A stretch of DNA of 64,000 nt from Swaminathania salitolerans. GTDB lineage: Bacteria; Pseudomonadota; Alphaproteobacteria; Acetobacterales; Acetobacteraceae. Shown in pieces: positions 1-8,204 of the stretch. Every line of letters starts with the position of its first letter. The first letter of the stretch is position 1. Under the pieces are notes generated by a model that did not search any database, had not been told where the DNA came from, and saw only the letters and a list, made by a program, of their open reading frames with translations. The position numbers and the translations under genes are program-made. The stretch lies in assembly GCF_025994315.1 (NCBI RefSeq), contig NZ_BAQE01000001.1, one strand, 5' to 3'.

Positions 1-17
1 GTTCAGGCGGGCGCGAT

Positions 18-254
18 TCAGGCCGAAACGCGGGGCATCGTCGTGTCGCCTGCTCCGCCTGCACCGAAAACCATCATGGCCTCCTGGCGCTCGCGCAGAA
101 GAGCGCGAAGCGTGCAGACGACGCCCGATACGCAATTGCCGCATTGCGCCTTGCAGTTCTTGGCGGCGTAGACGTCGCGCGGGCGGGACGCGCCACGGCT
201 GACGGCATCGGCAATATCGTGATTGGTCAGAGCATTGCATGAACAGACGATCAT
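18..254 (-). CDS. bfd: Bacterioferritin-associated ferredoxin-like [2Fe-2S] protein
   Basis: This is a 78-residue cytoplasmic protein of the BFD [2Fe-2S] family. Four cysteines are arranged as C-x-C near the N-terminus (MIVCSCNAL, Cys4 and Cys6) and C-x2-C further on (QCGNC, near residues 38-41), the usual ligand set. In the family, Bfd binds bacterioferritin and reduces its core so that stored iron is released. The gene lies alone on the minus strand, with a perfect TTGAGA-N5-TCTCAA palindrome about 40 bases upstream that resembles a Fur box, which fits iron repression. The last 15 residues are not conserved in the family as far as I know. No bacterioferritin gene lies in the window. Confidence 0.85.
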   Translation of the reverse strand: MIVCSCNALTNHDIADAVSRGASRPRDVYAAKNCKAQCGNCVSGVVCTLRALLRERQEAMMVFGAGGAGDTTMPRVSA

Positions 255-293
255 CGGTCATCCCGCTTGAGAATGCACCGAACCTAACAGCGT

Positions 294-310
294 TTGAGAA
301 TAACTCTCAA
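294..310. promoter_or_regulatory. Fur-box-like palindrome upstream of bfd
   Basis: TTGAGA-ATAAC-TCTCAA is a perfect inverted repeat with 6-base arms. Read as 7-1-7 it gives TGAGAAT-A-ACTCTCA, close to a Fur-type operator. It lies 40-56 bases upstream of the bfd start codon, and related half-sites occur at 267-279 and around 320-330. Control by Fur or a related iron regulator is inferred from the position and the gene function. Confidence 0.5.
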
Positions 311-353
311 CACTAAAATGCGACTCATTCCTAAAATCGTCCTTAAATCCGGT

Positions 354-1400
354 TCAGCTCAGCAATCGGCCGATCACCCGCGCCGTGTAATCGACGACCG
401 GCACGATGCGCCCGTAATTGAGGCGGGTGGGGCCGATGACGCCGATGGCCCCGACGATGCGATCATGCTCGTTCCGGGCCGGGGCCACGACCATCGAGAC
501 GCCGGACATACCGAAAAACCCGCTCTCGGCCCCGATATAGATACGCACGCCCTCGGATTCCTGCGCAAGCTGGAGGAGCTGCAGCATCGTCTCCTGCGCC
601 TCCAGTCGCTCGAAAAGCATCTGGATGGTCGCGAGCTTCTCGATCTCGGTAATATCGGTCAGGAGGTTCCCCTGACCGCGCAGATACAATGTCCCGTGCT
701 GGGCGTCCCATGTCGCAAGACCGCTTTCGATCACACTGGCTGCCAGCGTGTCCAGCTCGGAACGGTTCTGGGCGAGATCGTCCGAGACGCGTTGACGCAG
801 GACGGGAAGGGTCACATCGCCGAGCAGGGAATTCAGATAATTGCCTGCCTCCACCAGCGCGGAAGGCGGAAGGCCGGGCGGCGTCTCGATGACCCTGTTC
901 TCGACCTGACCGTCGGCGGCAACGAGAATAACCAGCGCCTTGCCCGGCCCGAGCGCGACGAACTCGATATGCTTGAGTGCGCCATCCCCTTTCGGGGCGA
1001 GAACAAGCCCGGCTGCAGCAGACAGACCCGAGAGCATCGAAGATGCCTCGGTCAGCATCTCCTGCATCGAGCGCCCCCGGACCGAAAGACGGGTCGCGAT
1101 CCGTGCGCGCTCGATCTCGTCCAGCGCCCCGAACTGGAGCAGCCCATCGACGAAAAGGCGCACGCCTTTTTCCGTGGGCAGGCGACCGGCGGAAACATGC
1201 GGGCTGAAGAGAAGACCAGCCTGGGTCAGCTCGGCCATAACATTGCGGATCGTCGCAGCCGAAAGCGACGGAGTCAGTCGCTGGGCGAGGGTCTGGCTGC
1301 CCACGGGGCCGCCCGTCTCCATATATTCCTCGACGATCTCGCGCAGGATACTCGCGGATCGGGCGTTCATGCCTCCCGGCAGGTTGGAGAACTCGATCAT
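354..1400 (-). CDS. hrcA: Heat-inducible transcriptional repressor HrcA
   Basis: HrcA represses chaperone operons by binding CIRCE elements; GroEL modulates its activity. The 348-residue protein begins with a winged-helix region (residues ~8-80, including ILREIVEEYMETGGPVGS) followed by the HrcA GAF-like core. The frame is open further upstream, but ATG at 1400 has an excellent ribosome site (AAAGGAGGGG) and starts the conserved sequence. Its place near rph is common in Alphaproteobacteria, although a MOSC gene separates the two here. I saw no CIRCE element or grpE in the window. Confidence 0.93.
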   Translation of the reverse strand: MIEFSNLPGGMNARSASILREIVEEYMETGGPVGSQTLAQRLTPSLSAATIRNVMAELTQAGLLFSPHVSAGRLPTEKGVRLFVDGLLQFGALDEIERARIATRLSVRGRSMQEMLTEASSMLSGLSAAAGLVLAPKGDGALKHIEFVALGPGKALVILVAADGQVENRVIETPPGLPPSALVEAGNYLNSLLGDVTLPVLRQRVSDDLAQNRSELDTLAASVIESGLATWDAQHGTLYLRGQGNLLTDITEIEKLATIQMLFERLEAQETMLQLLQLAQESEGVRIYIGAESGFFGMSGVSMVVAPARNEHDRIVGAIGVIGPTRLNYGRIVPVVDYTARVIGRLLS

Positions 1401-1479
1401 GCCTGCCCCTCCTTTATGCCTCGTGCGATTTCCGGCATTCTGGCCGACCTGGGACCACCCGGCCAGCGGAGCCATCGGA

Positions 1480-2325
1480 ATGACGCGCGTCACCGCCTTA
1501 TATACCCACCCGGTCAAGAGCCTGCATCGGGTCTCGTGCGATTTTCTCGATCTCTCTCCCTGGGGGCCAGCCCACGACCGTCGATGGCTGATCGTCGACG
1601 AGGCGGGCCAGTTTCTGACCCAGCGTCAGCATCCGGCTATGGCGACCATCCATGTGGCGCTCTTCTCCACCCCCGAGAGGCAGGACAGTTGTCCCGGCAC
1701 CGGAATCCCTGAGGATCCGGGAGGCGGTATCGTTCTCAGCGGACCAGAAACCGGGCCGCTGCGCATCCCCTGCCCCGACGGGAGTCACGCGTTGCGCGCG
1801 GTGCGTGTCTGGAAGGACCGGGACATACCGGCGCGGGACGCAGGCGACGACGCGGCAGAATGGCTCGAACGCAGTCTCGGGCTGAAATGCCGTCTCGTTT
1901 TCATGGATCGACCCGAATCGGCAAGGAAGGCGGATTTCGGCAGTGTGAGCTTTGCTGACGGCTTCCCGCTTCTGGTCACGAATACGGCCTCGCTCAGGGA
2001 TCTGAACGAACGTCTTGACGAGCAGGTTCCCATGACGCGGTTCAGGCCCAATATCGTGCTGAATCATGCCTTGCCCTGGGCGGAAGACGGATGGATCGAA
2101 GCCCGTATCGGCGCGGCGCGCATCGCCTTTGCCAAGCCATGCAGCCGGTGCATCGTCACGACGATCGATCAGGAGGACGGCAGGATACCGGTCGCGGGCG
2201 AACCGCTCCGGACCCTCGCGAAATTCCGGCGCCAACCCGGCGGAGTCATGTTTGGCCGGAACGCCGTCATTCTCGAACCGGGTCGCATCGCACTGAACGA
2301 CCCCGTGACCCTGGTCGGCCCCTGA
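1480..2325 (+). CDS. MOSC domain protein (YcbX-like)
   Basis: This 281-residue protein has the MOSC N-terminal beta-barrel (it begins MTRVTALYTHPVKSL) and a C-terminal MOSC domain with the conserved motif KPCSRCIVTTID, Cys221 and Cys224. MOSC proteins bind molybdenum cofactor. The YcbX and mARC branch reduces N-hydroxylated compounds such as N-hydroxylaminopurine, which would fit its neighbour rdgB, a house-cleaning pyrophosphatase for damaged purines. The start at 1480 gives the canonical N-terminus; the longer open frame upstream is antisense to hrcA. It diverges from hrcA with only 79 bases between the starts, so the two probably share a promoter region. Confidence 0.85.
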   Translation: MTRVTALYTHPVKSLHRVSCDFLDLSPWGPAHDRRWLIVDEAGQFLTQRQHPAMATIHVALFSTPERQDSCPGTGIPEDPGGGIVLSGPETGPLRIPCPDGSHALRAVRVWKDRDIPARDAGDDAAEWLERSLGLKCRLVFMDRPESARKADFGSVSFADGFPLLVTNTASLRDLNERLDEQVPMTRFRPNIVLNHALPWAEDGWIEARIGAARIAFAKPCSRCIVTTIDQEDGRIPVAGEPLRTLAKFRRQPGGVMFGRNAVILEPGRIALNDPVTLVGP

Positions 2326-2465
2326 TTTCGATATGTCCGTGATTCCGGCCCGATTCTCGGGGAGCGACTCTCCCTCTTTGTCAAGCCGGGCATGACGCGG
2401 TAAGGCAATGCACATCTGCGGCGCATATCTCTGGCGCCTGCCTGTCCGACGAGAGGAATCCCAGC

Positions 2466-3197
2466 ATGTCCATCACCCGCCCCTCAGGCCGTCTGGCCGA
2501 TGAAAGTCGCGCCGTTTCCATCGAGCCCGGATTTGCACGCCATGCGGAAGGATCCGTTCTGATCCGGGTCGGCGGGACCGAGGTTCTCTGCGCGGCTTCG
2601 GTCGAGAACCGCGTACCGCCCTTCCTGCGTGGACAGGGTCAGGGCTGGATCACTGCGGAATACGGCATGCTGCCGCGCGCGACCCACACCCGAGGCAATC
2701 GGGAAGCGGCGAAAGGCAAGCAATCGGGACGGACGCAGGAAATCCAGCGTCTGATCGGCCGTGCGCTGCGGGCATGTGTCGATCTGCGGGCTCTGGGCGA
2801 AATGACCATCACTCTCGATTGCGATGTGATCAATGCCGATGGCGGCACGCGCTGCGCCGCGATCACCGGGGCCTGGGTCGCCCTTGCGATCGCGCTCGAC
2901 AAGCAGGTCCAGGCCGGCACGATCAAGCGATCGCCGCTGCGCGCGCAGGTCGCCGCCGTCTCCTGCGGACTGACCGATGCGGGTGCCGTGCTCGATCTCG
3001 ATTATATCGAGGACAGCTCTGCCCAGGCGGATACCAATTTCGTTCTGACCAGCGAAGGCGGCATCGTCGAAATCCAGGGCACGGCAGAAGACGCACCCTT
3101 CAGCGAGGCCGAATTCAATGCGCTCATGGGGCTCGCCAAGATCGGCACCGCGCGGCTTTTCGAGGCGCAGCGCGCCGCTCTGGAAAATGCGGCATGA
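2466..3197 (+). CDS. rph: Ribonuclease PH
   Basis: RNase PH is a phosphate-dependent 3'-5' exoribonuclease that trims tRNA 3' ends. The 243-residue length is typical, and the sequence starts with the family signature (RPSGRLADESRAVSIEPGF) and carries a conserved Arg-rich surface (ATHTRGNREAAKGKQSGR) used for tRNA and phosphate contact. A GAGAGGAAT stretch just before the ATG can serve as ribosome site. The stop overlaps the rdgB start by four bases (ATGA), so the two are translationally coupled. Confidence 0.95.
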   Translation: MSITRPSGRLADESRAVSIEPGFARHAEGSVLIRVGGTEVLCAASVENRVPPFLRGQGQGWITAEYGMLPRATHTRGNREAAKGKQSGRTQEIQRLIGRALRACVDLRALGEMTITLDCDVINADGGTRCAAITGAWVALAIALDKQVQAGTIKRSPLRAQVAAVSCGLTDAGAVLDLDYIEDSSAQADTNFVLTSEGGIVEIQGTAEDAPFSEAEFNALMGLAKIGTARLFEAQRAALENAA

Positions 3198-3805
3198 CAG
3201 CGGCGAGACGCCTGCCGCGCAACAGCCGGATCGTTCTTGCCACGCATAACGCGGGCAAACTCGAGGAATTCCGTCGGCTTCTCGCGCCGACGGGTATCGA
3301 GATCGTCTCCGCCGCCGCGCTCTCGCTTCCGGAGCCGGACGAAACTGCCGACAGCTTTGCCGGCAATGCCGCCATCAAGGCTCTGGCAGCCGCCAGGGCG
3401 GCGGACATGCCCGCGCTGTCGGACGATTCGGGCTTCTGCGTCGCGGCTCTGGACGGACGGCCCGGGATCTATTCCGCTCGCTGGGCAGGCCCCGGGGGCG
3501 ACATGGATCATGCCATGCGTCGGGTGCATGACGAGATGGGCGATACGGCAGACCAGCGCGCGGCCTTCGTCGCCGTCCTGTGCATCGCCTGGCCAGACGG
3601 AGAGACTCGCTGCGTCGAGGGACGCTGCGAAGGCGCGGTGGTCTGGCCTCCACGCGGCACGGGCGGCCACGGTTACGATCCGATCTTCTGTCCAACAGGC
3701 GAGACGCGCAGTTTCGCGGAAATGACAGCGGACGAGAAAAATACCATCAGCCATCGCGGTCGCGCCTTGGCAAATTTCGTCGATACCTGCGTCGAGCAGG
3801 GATGA
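3194..3805 (+). CDS. rdgB: Non-canonical purine NTP pyrophosphatase (RdgB/HAM1)
   Basis: RdgB hydrolyses dITP, XTP and related deaminated nucleotides to monophosphates and so keeps them out of DNA. The 203-residue protein shows the family blocks in order: VLATHNAGKLEEF near the N-terminus, SDDSGFCV with the metal-binding acid near residue 75, GHGYDPIF, and ISHRGRAL near the C-terminus. The start is fixed by a 4-base ATGA overlap with rph. The following alginate-lyase-like gene can start inside this gene's stop codon or 18 bases after it, so the three form one operon. Confidence 0.95.
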   Translation: MTAARRLPRNSRIVLATHNAGKLEEFRRLLAPTGIEIVSAAALSLPEPDETADSFAGNAAIKALAAARAADMPALSDDSGFCVAALDGRPGIYSARWAGPGGDMDHAMRRVHDEMGDTADQRAAFVAVLCIAWPDGETRCVEGRCEGAVVWPPRGTGGHGYDPIFCPTGETRSFAEMTADEKNTISHRGRALANFVDTCVEQG

Positions 3806-3822
3806 CAGGGAGTTTCCCCATC

Positions 3823-4626
3823 ATGAGCTTTCGGACAGCCCTTCTTGCCGTCTGCGCCGCACTCCCCATCGCAGCACATGCGGCACCGGCGGCCCCCCTT
3901 CCCCTCGCACTGAACGGGTTCGAACTGCGTGAGACCGGACAGTGGACGATCAGCGTCACACCTGCGGATCGTCTTACCCGAGGGGCGGAGCATCCCAACC
4001 GAGGAACGGATCAGGCGTCTTACCGGTTCGGGCCGGAAGGCGTGACCCTCACGAGCGAGGCCCGCAAACCGACCGCCTATCACGCGCGTCAGCCCCGCAC
4101 CGAAATGAGCGAGAGCCGCCACTGGCGCATCGTCGACGGTCGCACGGATCTCTCTGCGGCATTGCGGATCGACAGACGCCCCGCACGCGGTGCGATGATC
4201 CTGGCCGAGCTCTCGTCAGACGACGACGCAGCCCCGATCCTCTCGGTCGTGACCGAGGGCGATCGCGTGCTTCTGCGCGGGCCGGGCATAGCCTCTCCGT
4301 CCGAGGCCGTGGCTCTCGGCACGATCGGACCCGATCACGGGGTGAGGCTCTTACTCGCCTTTTCGCCCGATGGCGAAGCGAAAGCCGTGGTCAACGGAAC
4401 GACCAGCCGGTTTTCCCTGACGCCGGAGGCGCGCATGACCCCGGTTGCATTCCGGACCGGCGCGCACGCCATCGACGATATCGGGACCAGCCCCGATCGC
4501 GTCACGGTCACGCTGACCGGGCTTGGGGCACATCATGCCGGTGCGGTCGCGCGGACGGACGCGCAAACAGGTGCCCAGACTGATGCCCAGACTGGTGCGG
4601 GGGCGGCTTCAGGCCCGCGCACGTAG
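3823..4626 (+). CDS. Secreted alginate-lyase-like (PL7 fold) protein, probably not a lyase
   Basis: This 267-residue protein begins with a clear signal peptide (MSFRTALLAVCAALPIAAHA). The rest resembles the alginate lyase 2 / PL7 beta-jelly-roll: a PRTEM block with Arg92 and Glu94 in the position of the family R-(S/T)-E-L-R, followed by a W-x-V-x-G strand and the long sheet region. The second catalytic block, normally Q-(I/V)-H, reads AEL here, and the final block (Y-F-K-A-G-x-Y-N-Q) reads VAFRTGAHA, so the catalytic His and Tyr are missing. It may bind rather than cleave polysaccharide. An alternative ATG at 3802 overlaps the rdgB stop, but the 3823 start gives the cleaner signal peptide and has GGGAG upstream. 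The C-terminus ends in AQTG/AQTD repeats. Confidence 0.6.
   Translation: MSFRTALLAVCAALPIAAHAAPAAPLPLALNGFELRETGQWTISVTPADRLTRGAEHPNRGTDQASYRFGPEGVTLTSEARKPTAYHARQPRTEMSESRHWRIVDGRTDLSAALRIDRRPARGAMILAELSSDDDAAPILSVVTEGDRVLLRGPGIASPSEAVALGTIGPDHGVRLLLAFSPDGEAKAVVNGTTSRFSLTPEARMTPVAFRTGAHAIDDIGTSPDRVTVTLTGLGAHHAGAVARTDAQTGAQTDAQTGAGAASGPRT
4561..4596 (+). repeat. 12-bp tandem repeat at the end of the PL7-like gene
   Basis: Three units of about 12 bases (GCGCAAACAGGT, GCCCAGACTGAT, GCCCAGACTGGT) encode AQTG, AQTD and AQTG just before the stop codon at 4624. Confidence 0.8.
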
Positions 4627-5235
4627 GATCGCGATCCCGAAAGCGACGAAGAGGATCCCCGTCAGGCGGTTGAAGGCCCGCCTGACGGAAGCCCGCTCGA
4701 GAAAGCGCGAGAGCGAGCGACCGCCGAGCCCGTAAAGCGACATCCAGAAGCAGTCCGAACACAGATAGGTCACGACCAGAATCGCAAATTGCGGCAGGAC
4801 GGGCCGGTGGTGATCGATGAATTGCGGGAAGAACGCGGCAGCGAAAAGAAGCAGCTTGGGGTTGCTGATCCCCACCAGAAACCCGGTCCGGTAGAGGGAG
4901 AGCCCGCTCTCCTGTCGGGATGGCGTTTCCTCCCGCGCAAGGCCGACGCCGTCCCTTGCACGCCAGGCCTTGATACCGAGATAGATGAGATAGGCCGCGC
5001 CGAGATAGCGTATAGCGCTGAAAAGCCGTGGCTCTGCAACGAGCACAGCCCCGATCCCGATGACGGAAAGCACCAGCGCCAGAAGCAGGGCGGAGATACA
5101 TCCGGCCATGGCAAATGTGCTGCGCCGGAAGCCCACCTGAACGCTCCGGGTGAGCGCGTGCATCATGTTCGGTCCGGGCGTTGCAGAGAGAAGAGAGACG
5201 GTGACGAGAAACAGCCACCAGGCCTGGAGGGTCAT
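4609..5235 (-). CDS. LysE/RhtB family amino acid exporter
   Basis: This is a six-helix inner-membrane protein of the LysE/RhtB superfamily, which exports amino acids such as threonine, homoserine or leucine. The N-terminal helix carries the signature SLLSATPGPNMM, and the predicted 208-residue length is typical. I chose ATG at 5235 (MTLQAWWLFL), which matches the usual family start; ATG at 5250 adds five residues. Neither start has a strong ribosome site. The 3' end overlaps the convergent PL7-like gene by 18 bases. The substrate cannot be told from sequence. Confidence 0.85.
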   Translation of the reverse strand: MTLQAWWLFLVTVSLLSATPGPNMMHALTRSVQVGFRRSTFAMAGCISALLLALVLSVIGIGAVLVAEPRLFSAIRYLGAAYLIYLGIKAWRARDGVGLAREETPSRQESGLSLYRTGFLVGISNPKLLLFAAAFFPQFIDHHRPVLPQFAILVVTYLCSDCFWMSLYGLGGRSLSRFLERASVRRAFNRLTGILFVAFGIAILRARA

Positions 5236-5419
5236 GACCGGATCCAACATACAGGGCGCACCGTGTTCCGGTGCCCGTTTCAGGGGGATTGTGTCGTTCT
5301 GCCCGTCCTTCTCGACCGAGGCAAGGCGGCGGCGGCGCTTTCAGCTCTCGTTTTGCCCACCGTGTCGGCCCCCCCCCGTGTAGGCTCACCGTGTCAGCTT
5401 CCCCGGGGTCACCGCCACC

Positions 5420-7234
5420 TCAGCCCTCCAGGGACTGAAGTTCGAACAGACGGCGATAGACACCGTCCTCCTTCCGGATCAGCCCGGCATGGGTTCCGTC
5501 CTCCACCACCTTCCCCTTGCTGAATACGAGAATCCGGTCCAGCTCCATCACGGTCGAGAGCCGATGGGCCACGACAATCACGGTCCGTCCCTGCATGAGA
5601 CGATGCATCGCATCCTGCACCAGGGCTTCGGATTCGGAATCGAGGCTCGACGTCGCCTCGTCGAAAATGAGCAGGGGAGCATCGGCGAGAAAGGCCCGCG
5701 CGATCGCAACCCTCTGACGCTCGCCGCCCGAGAGCTTCACGCCACGCTCGCCCACGAGGGTCGCATAGCCCTCGGGCAGGTTTTCTATGAAAGCGCTCGC
5801 ATTGGCGAGCCTTGCCGCGCGCTCGATCTCTGACTGGCTCGCGCCCGGCCGCGCATAGGCGATATTCTCGGCGAGGGAGCGATGGAAGAGCATCGGCTCC
5901 TGGGGGACGATCGCGATATGGGCTCTGAGCGAATCCTGGGTCACATCGCGCACGTCGACGCCATCGATCAGCACCCGGCCGGCACTCGTGTCGTAGAGAC
6001 GCTGGACCAGCTTGGTGAACGTGGTCTTCCCCGAGCCGCTCGGGCCGACCAGAGCCACGCGCGACCCCGAACCGATGGCGATATCGAGATCGCGATAGAG
6101 CGGCGTCTCCTGACCGGGATACCGGAAGGTGACGTTTTCGAACCTGACCTCTCCTCCGGCAAACGCGGCCTGTCGTGCCGATTTCGCATCTTTCACGCCA
6201 GGCGCCTGATCGAATATCGCGACCAGCTCCTCCATCTCGTTGACGGAACGCTGCACCTGGCTGACCTGCTGACCGAGATCGCGCAGATAGCCCTGCACGA
6301 GGAACACCATGGTCAGGACATAGGCGACATCGCCCGGCCCCGCCTTGCCCTGCCACCAGCGGAACACGATGAGCGCAACCAGCGTCATGCGCATGACCAG
6401 CGATGCAAGTCCCTGGAGATTGGCGCTGTTCGTTCCCCGGATCCAGGTGCGTGCGGTACGTCCGCTCCACGCGCGCAGCACCCGGCCCAGACGGTGCTCC
6501 TCCCGCTTTTCGGCGCCGAACGCCTTGACCACGGCATTGCAGGTGACTGCATCTGCAATGGCCGCGCCCACCTTCGTATCCCAGCGATTGGCCGCCCGGG
6601 CCGAAGGGGCCACATATCTCAGGGTCAGCATGACCGAAAGCCAGGTAAACAGCACTACCGATACCGCAAGGACCGCGCCCATGAACGGCGAATGCCACGC
6701 CAGAACGAGCGTCGTTCCCGTCAGAACGAGTACCTCGGGCGCGATCAGGAGCAGGAGCGTGTCGTCCAGCGTGTCGATCGCCCACATGCCGCGCGTCAGC
6801 TTGCGGACCGTGGAGCCCGCGAAATTATTGGCATGCCAGTCCGTCGAGAACGCCTGAACCCGCGAAAATCCCTGCGAGAGCGCACGACGCATGATCGCGA
6901 GGCTGAGATGGGTGATCCCGAGATAGGAAGATCGTCGCCCGAGAAGACTCAGCAGACCGAGCGCGATCAGTCCGCCGACCATCAGCAAGGCGTCATCGCG
7001 CAGCGCGCTCTGTGCCGCATCGTGCGGAACGCCTCCGGGGCGGCCGGAAATATCGGTCACGAGCCGCCCCGAGAGAACCGGCGTCGCCACATCGGCAATC
7101 GTCGCCAGAGCGATACCGAGCACGGTGCGGGTCAGATAGGCCGGATGCTCGAGCCATCGTCGCATGACGAAACGCACGATATCGACAAAGGCGATATCGC
7201 GTGTCTGCTTCCTGGATTGTTCGGTGTCGGACAC
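5420..7234 (-). CDS. ABC exporter, fused permease and ATPase (MsbA/HlyB-type)
   Basis: This 604-residue half-transporter has a six-helix ABC membrane domain (residues ~1-340) and an ATPase domain. The ATPase shows Walker A (GPSGSGKTT), the signature (KLSGGERQRVAIARA), Walker B (LLIFDEATSSLDS) and the H-loop (VAHRLSTV). It should work as a dimer in the inner membrane; the cargo is unknown, and lipid or drug export are the usual roles. Translation starts at GTG 7234 with GGAGGAGC about 10 bases upstream. It is divergent from nth. Confidence 0.9.
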   Translation of the reverse strand: MSDTEQSRKQTRDIAFVDIVRFVMRRWLEHPAYLTRTVLGIALATIADVATPVLSGRLVTDISGRPGGVPHDAAQSALRDDALLMVGGLIALGLLSLLGRRSSYLGITHLSLAIMRRALSQGFSRVQAFSTDWHANNFAGSTVRKLTRGMWAIDTLDDTLLLLIAPEVLVLTGTTLVLAWHSPFMGAVLAVSVVLFTWLSVMLTLRYVAPSARAANRWDTKVGAAIADAVTCNAVVKAFGAEKREEHRLGRVLRAWSGRTARTWIRGTNSANLQGLASLVMRMTLVALIVFRWWQGKAGPGDVAYVLTMVFLVQGYLRDLGQQVSQVQRSVNEMEELVAIFDQAPGVKDAKSARQAAFAGGEVRFENVTFRYPGQETPLYRDLDIAIGSGSRVALVGPSGSGKTTFTKLVQRLYDTSAGRVLIDGVDVRDVTQDSLRAHIAIVPQEPMLFHRSLAENIAYARPGASQSEIERAARLANASAFIENLPEGYATLVGERGVKLSGGERQRVAIARAFLADAPLLIFDEATSSLDSESEALVQDAMHRLMQGRTVIVVAHRLSTVMELDRILVFSKGKVVEDGTHAGLIRKEDGVYRRLFELQSLEG

Positions 7235-7349
7235 GAAAGAAAGCTCCTCCGCCTGACGATCGACCGGGCGGGCATACTGGAAGTGTGAGGCGGGAAGCGC
7301 TTATTGTGGGGTGTCAAACGCCCGTATGCAACATGATGAAACGGTTACG

Positions 7350-8081
7350 ATGTCTCTCCCCCCGGCCAGAAAGGCCATGACACGCGCTCAGGCGCGCCAG
7401 TTCATCACGTCGCTGGCCGAGGCCAATCCCGATGCGGAAAGCGAGCTTGTCTTCCGGGACGCCTTTTCGCTTCTGGTTGCCGTCGTCCTTTCGGCGCAGG
7501 CCACGGACAGATCGGTCAACAAGGTGACGGAAGGCCTGTTCCGCGACGCCCCCGATGCGCGGGCCATGGTCGCGCTCGGCGAGGACGGTATCGCCGCGCA
7601 CATACGCACGATCGGCCTGTGGCGCGCGAAGGCGAAAAACGTTTTCAGGCTTTCGGAGCAGCTTCTGGCCCTGCATGAAGGAGAAGTCCCCGCGGATCGT
7701 GCCGCGCTGGAGGCTCTGGCAGGCGTCGGGCGCAAAACGGCCAGCGTGGTCCTGAATGTGATGTTCGGTGAAAGCGCCATGGCGGTGGATACGCATATCT
7801 TCCGTCTGGGCAACCGCACCGGCCTTGCACCGGGCAAGACCACGCGTGCGGTCGAGGAGGGGCTGATCAGGCGCATACCGCCGGAGATGCTGCGCCCCTC
7901 GCATCACTGGCTGATCCTGCACGGACGCTATGTGTGCAAGGCACGCAGCCCCGAATGCTGGCGATGCACGGCTTTCGCGCCGTGTCTCTTCCCCCTCAAG
8001 GAAGACATCGGATCGAAAAAACCGGGACGAGACAAGAAGCCGCTCCGGGAGAAGGCGATGCCTGCGACTGACCGGGGCTGA
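7350..8081 (+). CDS. nth: Endonuclease III (DNA glycosylase/AP lyase)
   Basis: Nth removes oxidised pyrimidines from DNA and nicks the abasic site. The helix-hairpin-helix (LAGVGRKTASVVLN) contains the Schiff-base Lys129, and VDTHIFR contains the catalytic Asp147. A 4Fe-4S loop follows with Cys196, Cys203, Cys206 and Cys212 in exact C-x6-C-x2-C-x5-C spacing. The C-terminal ~30 residues beyond the cluster are charged and specific to this protein. The start is uncertain: GTG 7311, ATG 7326, ATG 7350 and ATG 7377 are all in frame and none has a strong ribosome site. I chose 7350 as the most family-like. Confidence 0.93.
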   Translation: MSLPPARKAMTRAQARQFITSLAEANPDAESELVFRDAFSLLVAVVLSAQATDRSVNKVTEGLFRDAPDARAMVALGEDGIAAHIRTIGLWRAKAKNVFRLSEQLLALHEGEVPADRAALEALAGVGRKTASVVLNVMFGESAMAVDTHIFRLGNRTGLAPGKTTRAVEEGLIRRIPPEMLRPSHHWLILHGRYVCKARSPECWRCTAFAPCLFPLKEDIGSKKPGRDKKPLREKAMPATDRG

Positions 8082-8093
8082 AGCCGTTCAGCC

Positions 8094-8153
8094 GTGGGCC
8101 GGAAAGACGTGGGCCGGAGAAACGTGGGCCAGAGAAACGTGAGCCAGAGAGAG
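8094..8153 (+). repeat. 15-bp tandem array downstream of nth
   Basis: Four 15-base units follow each other (GTGGGCCGGAAAGAC, GTGGGCCGGAGAAAC, GTGGGCCAGAGAAAC, GTGAGCCAGAGAGAG), with a decayed fifth copy after 8153. The array starts 12 bases after the nth stop and fills the gap to the convergent Hint gene. Confidence 0.85.
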
Positions 8154-8204
8154 GCGAGTGGGAGAGACGCGGACGCTCCCCCCCAACGATCCGGATGTGA
8201 GGCT

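Noticed and set aside
5357..5400. Tandem repeat (CCGTGT-containing) after the ABC exporter
   Set aside because: Copies are spaced 16 and 13 bases apart and only six bases are shared, too weak to count with the others.
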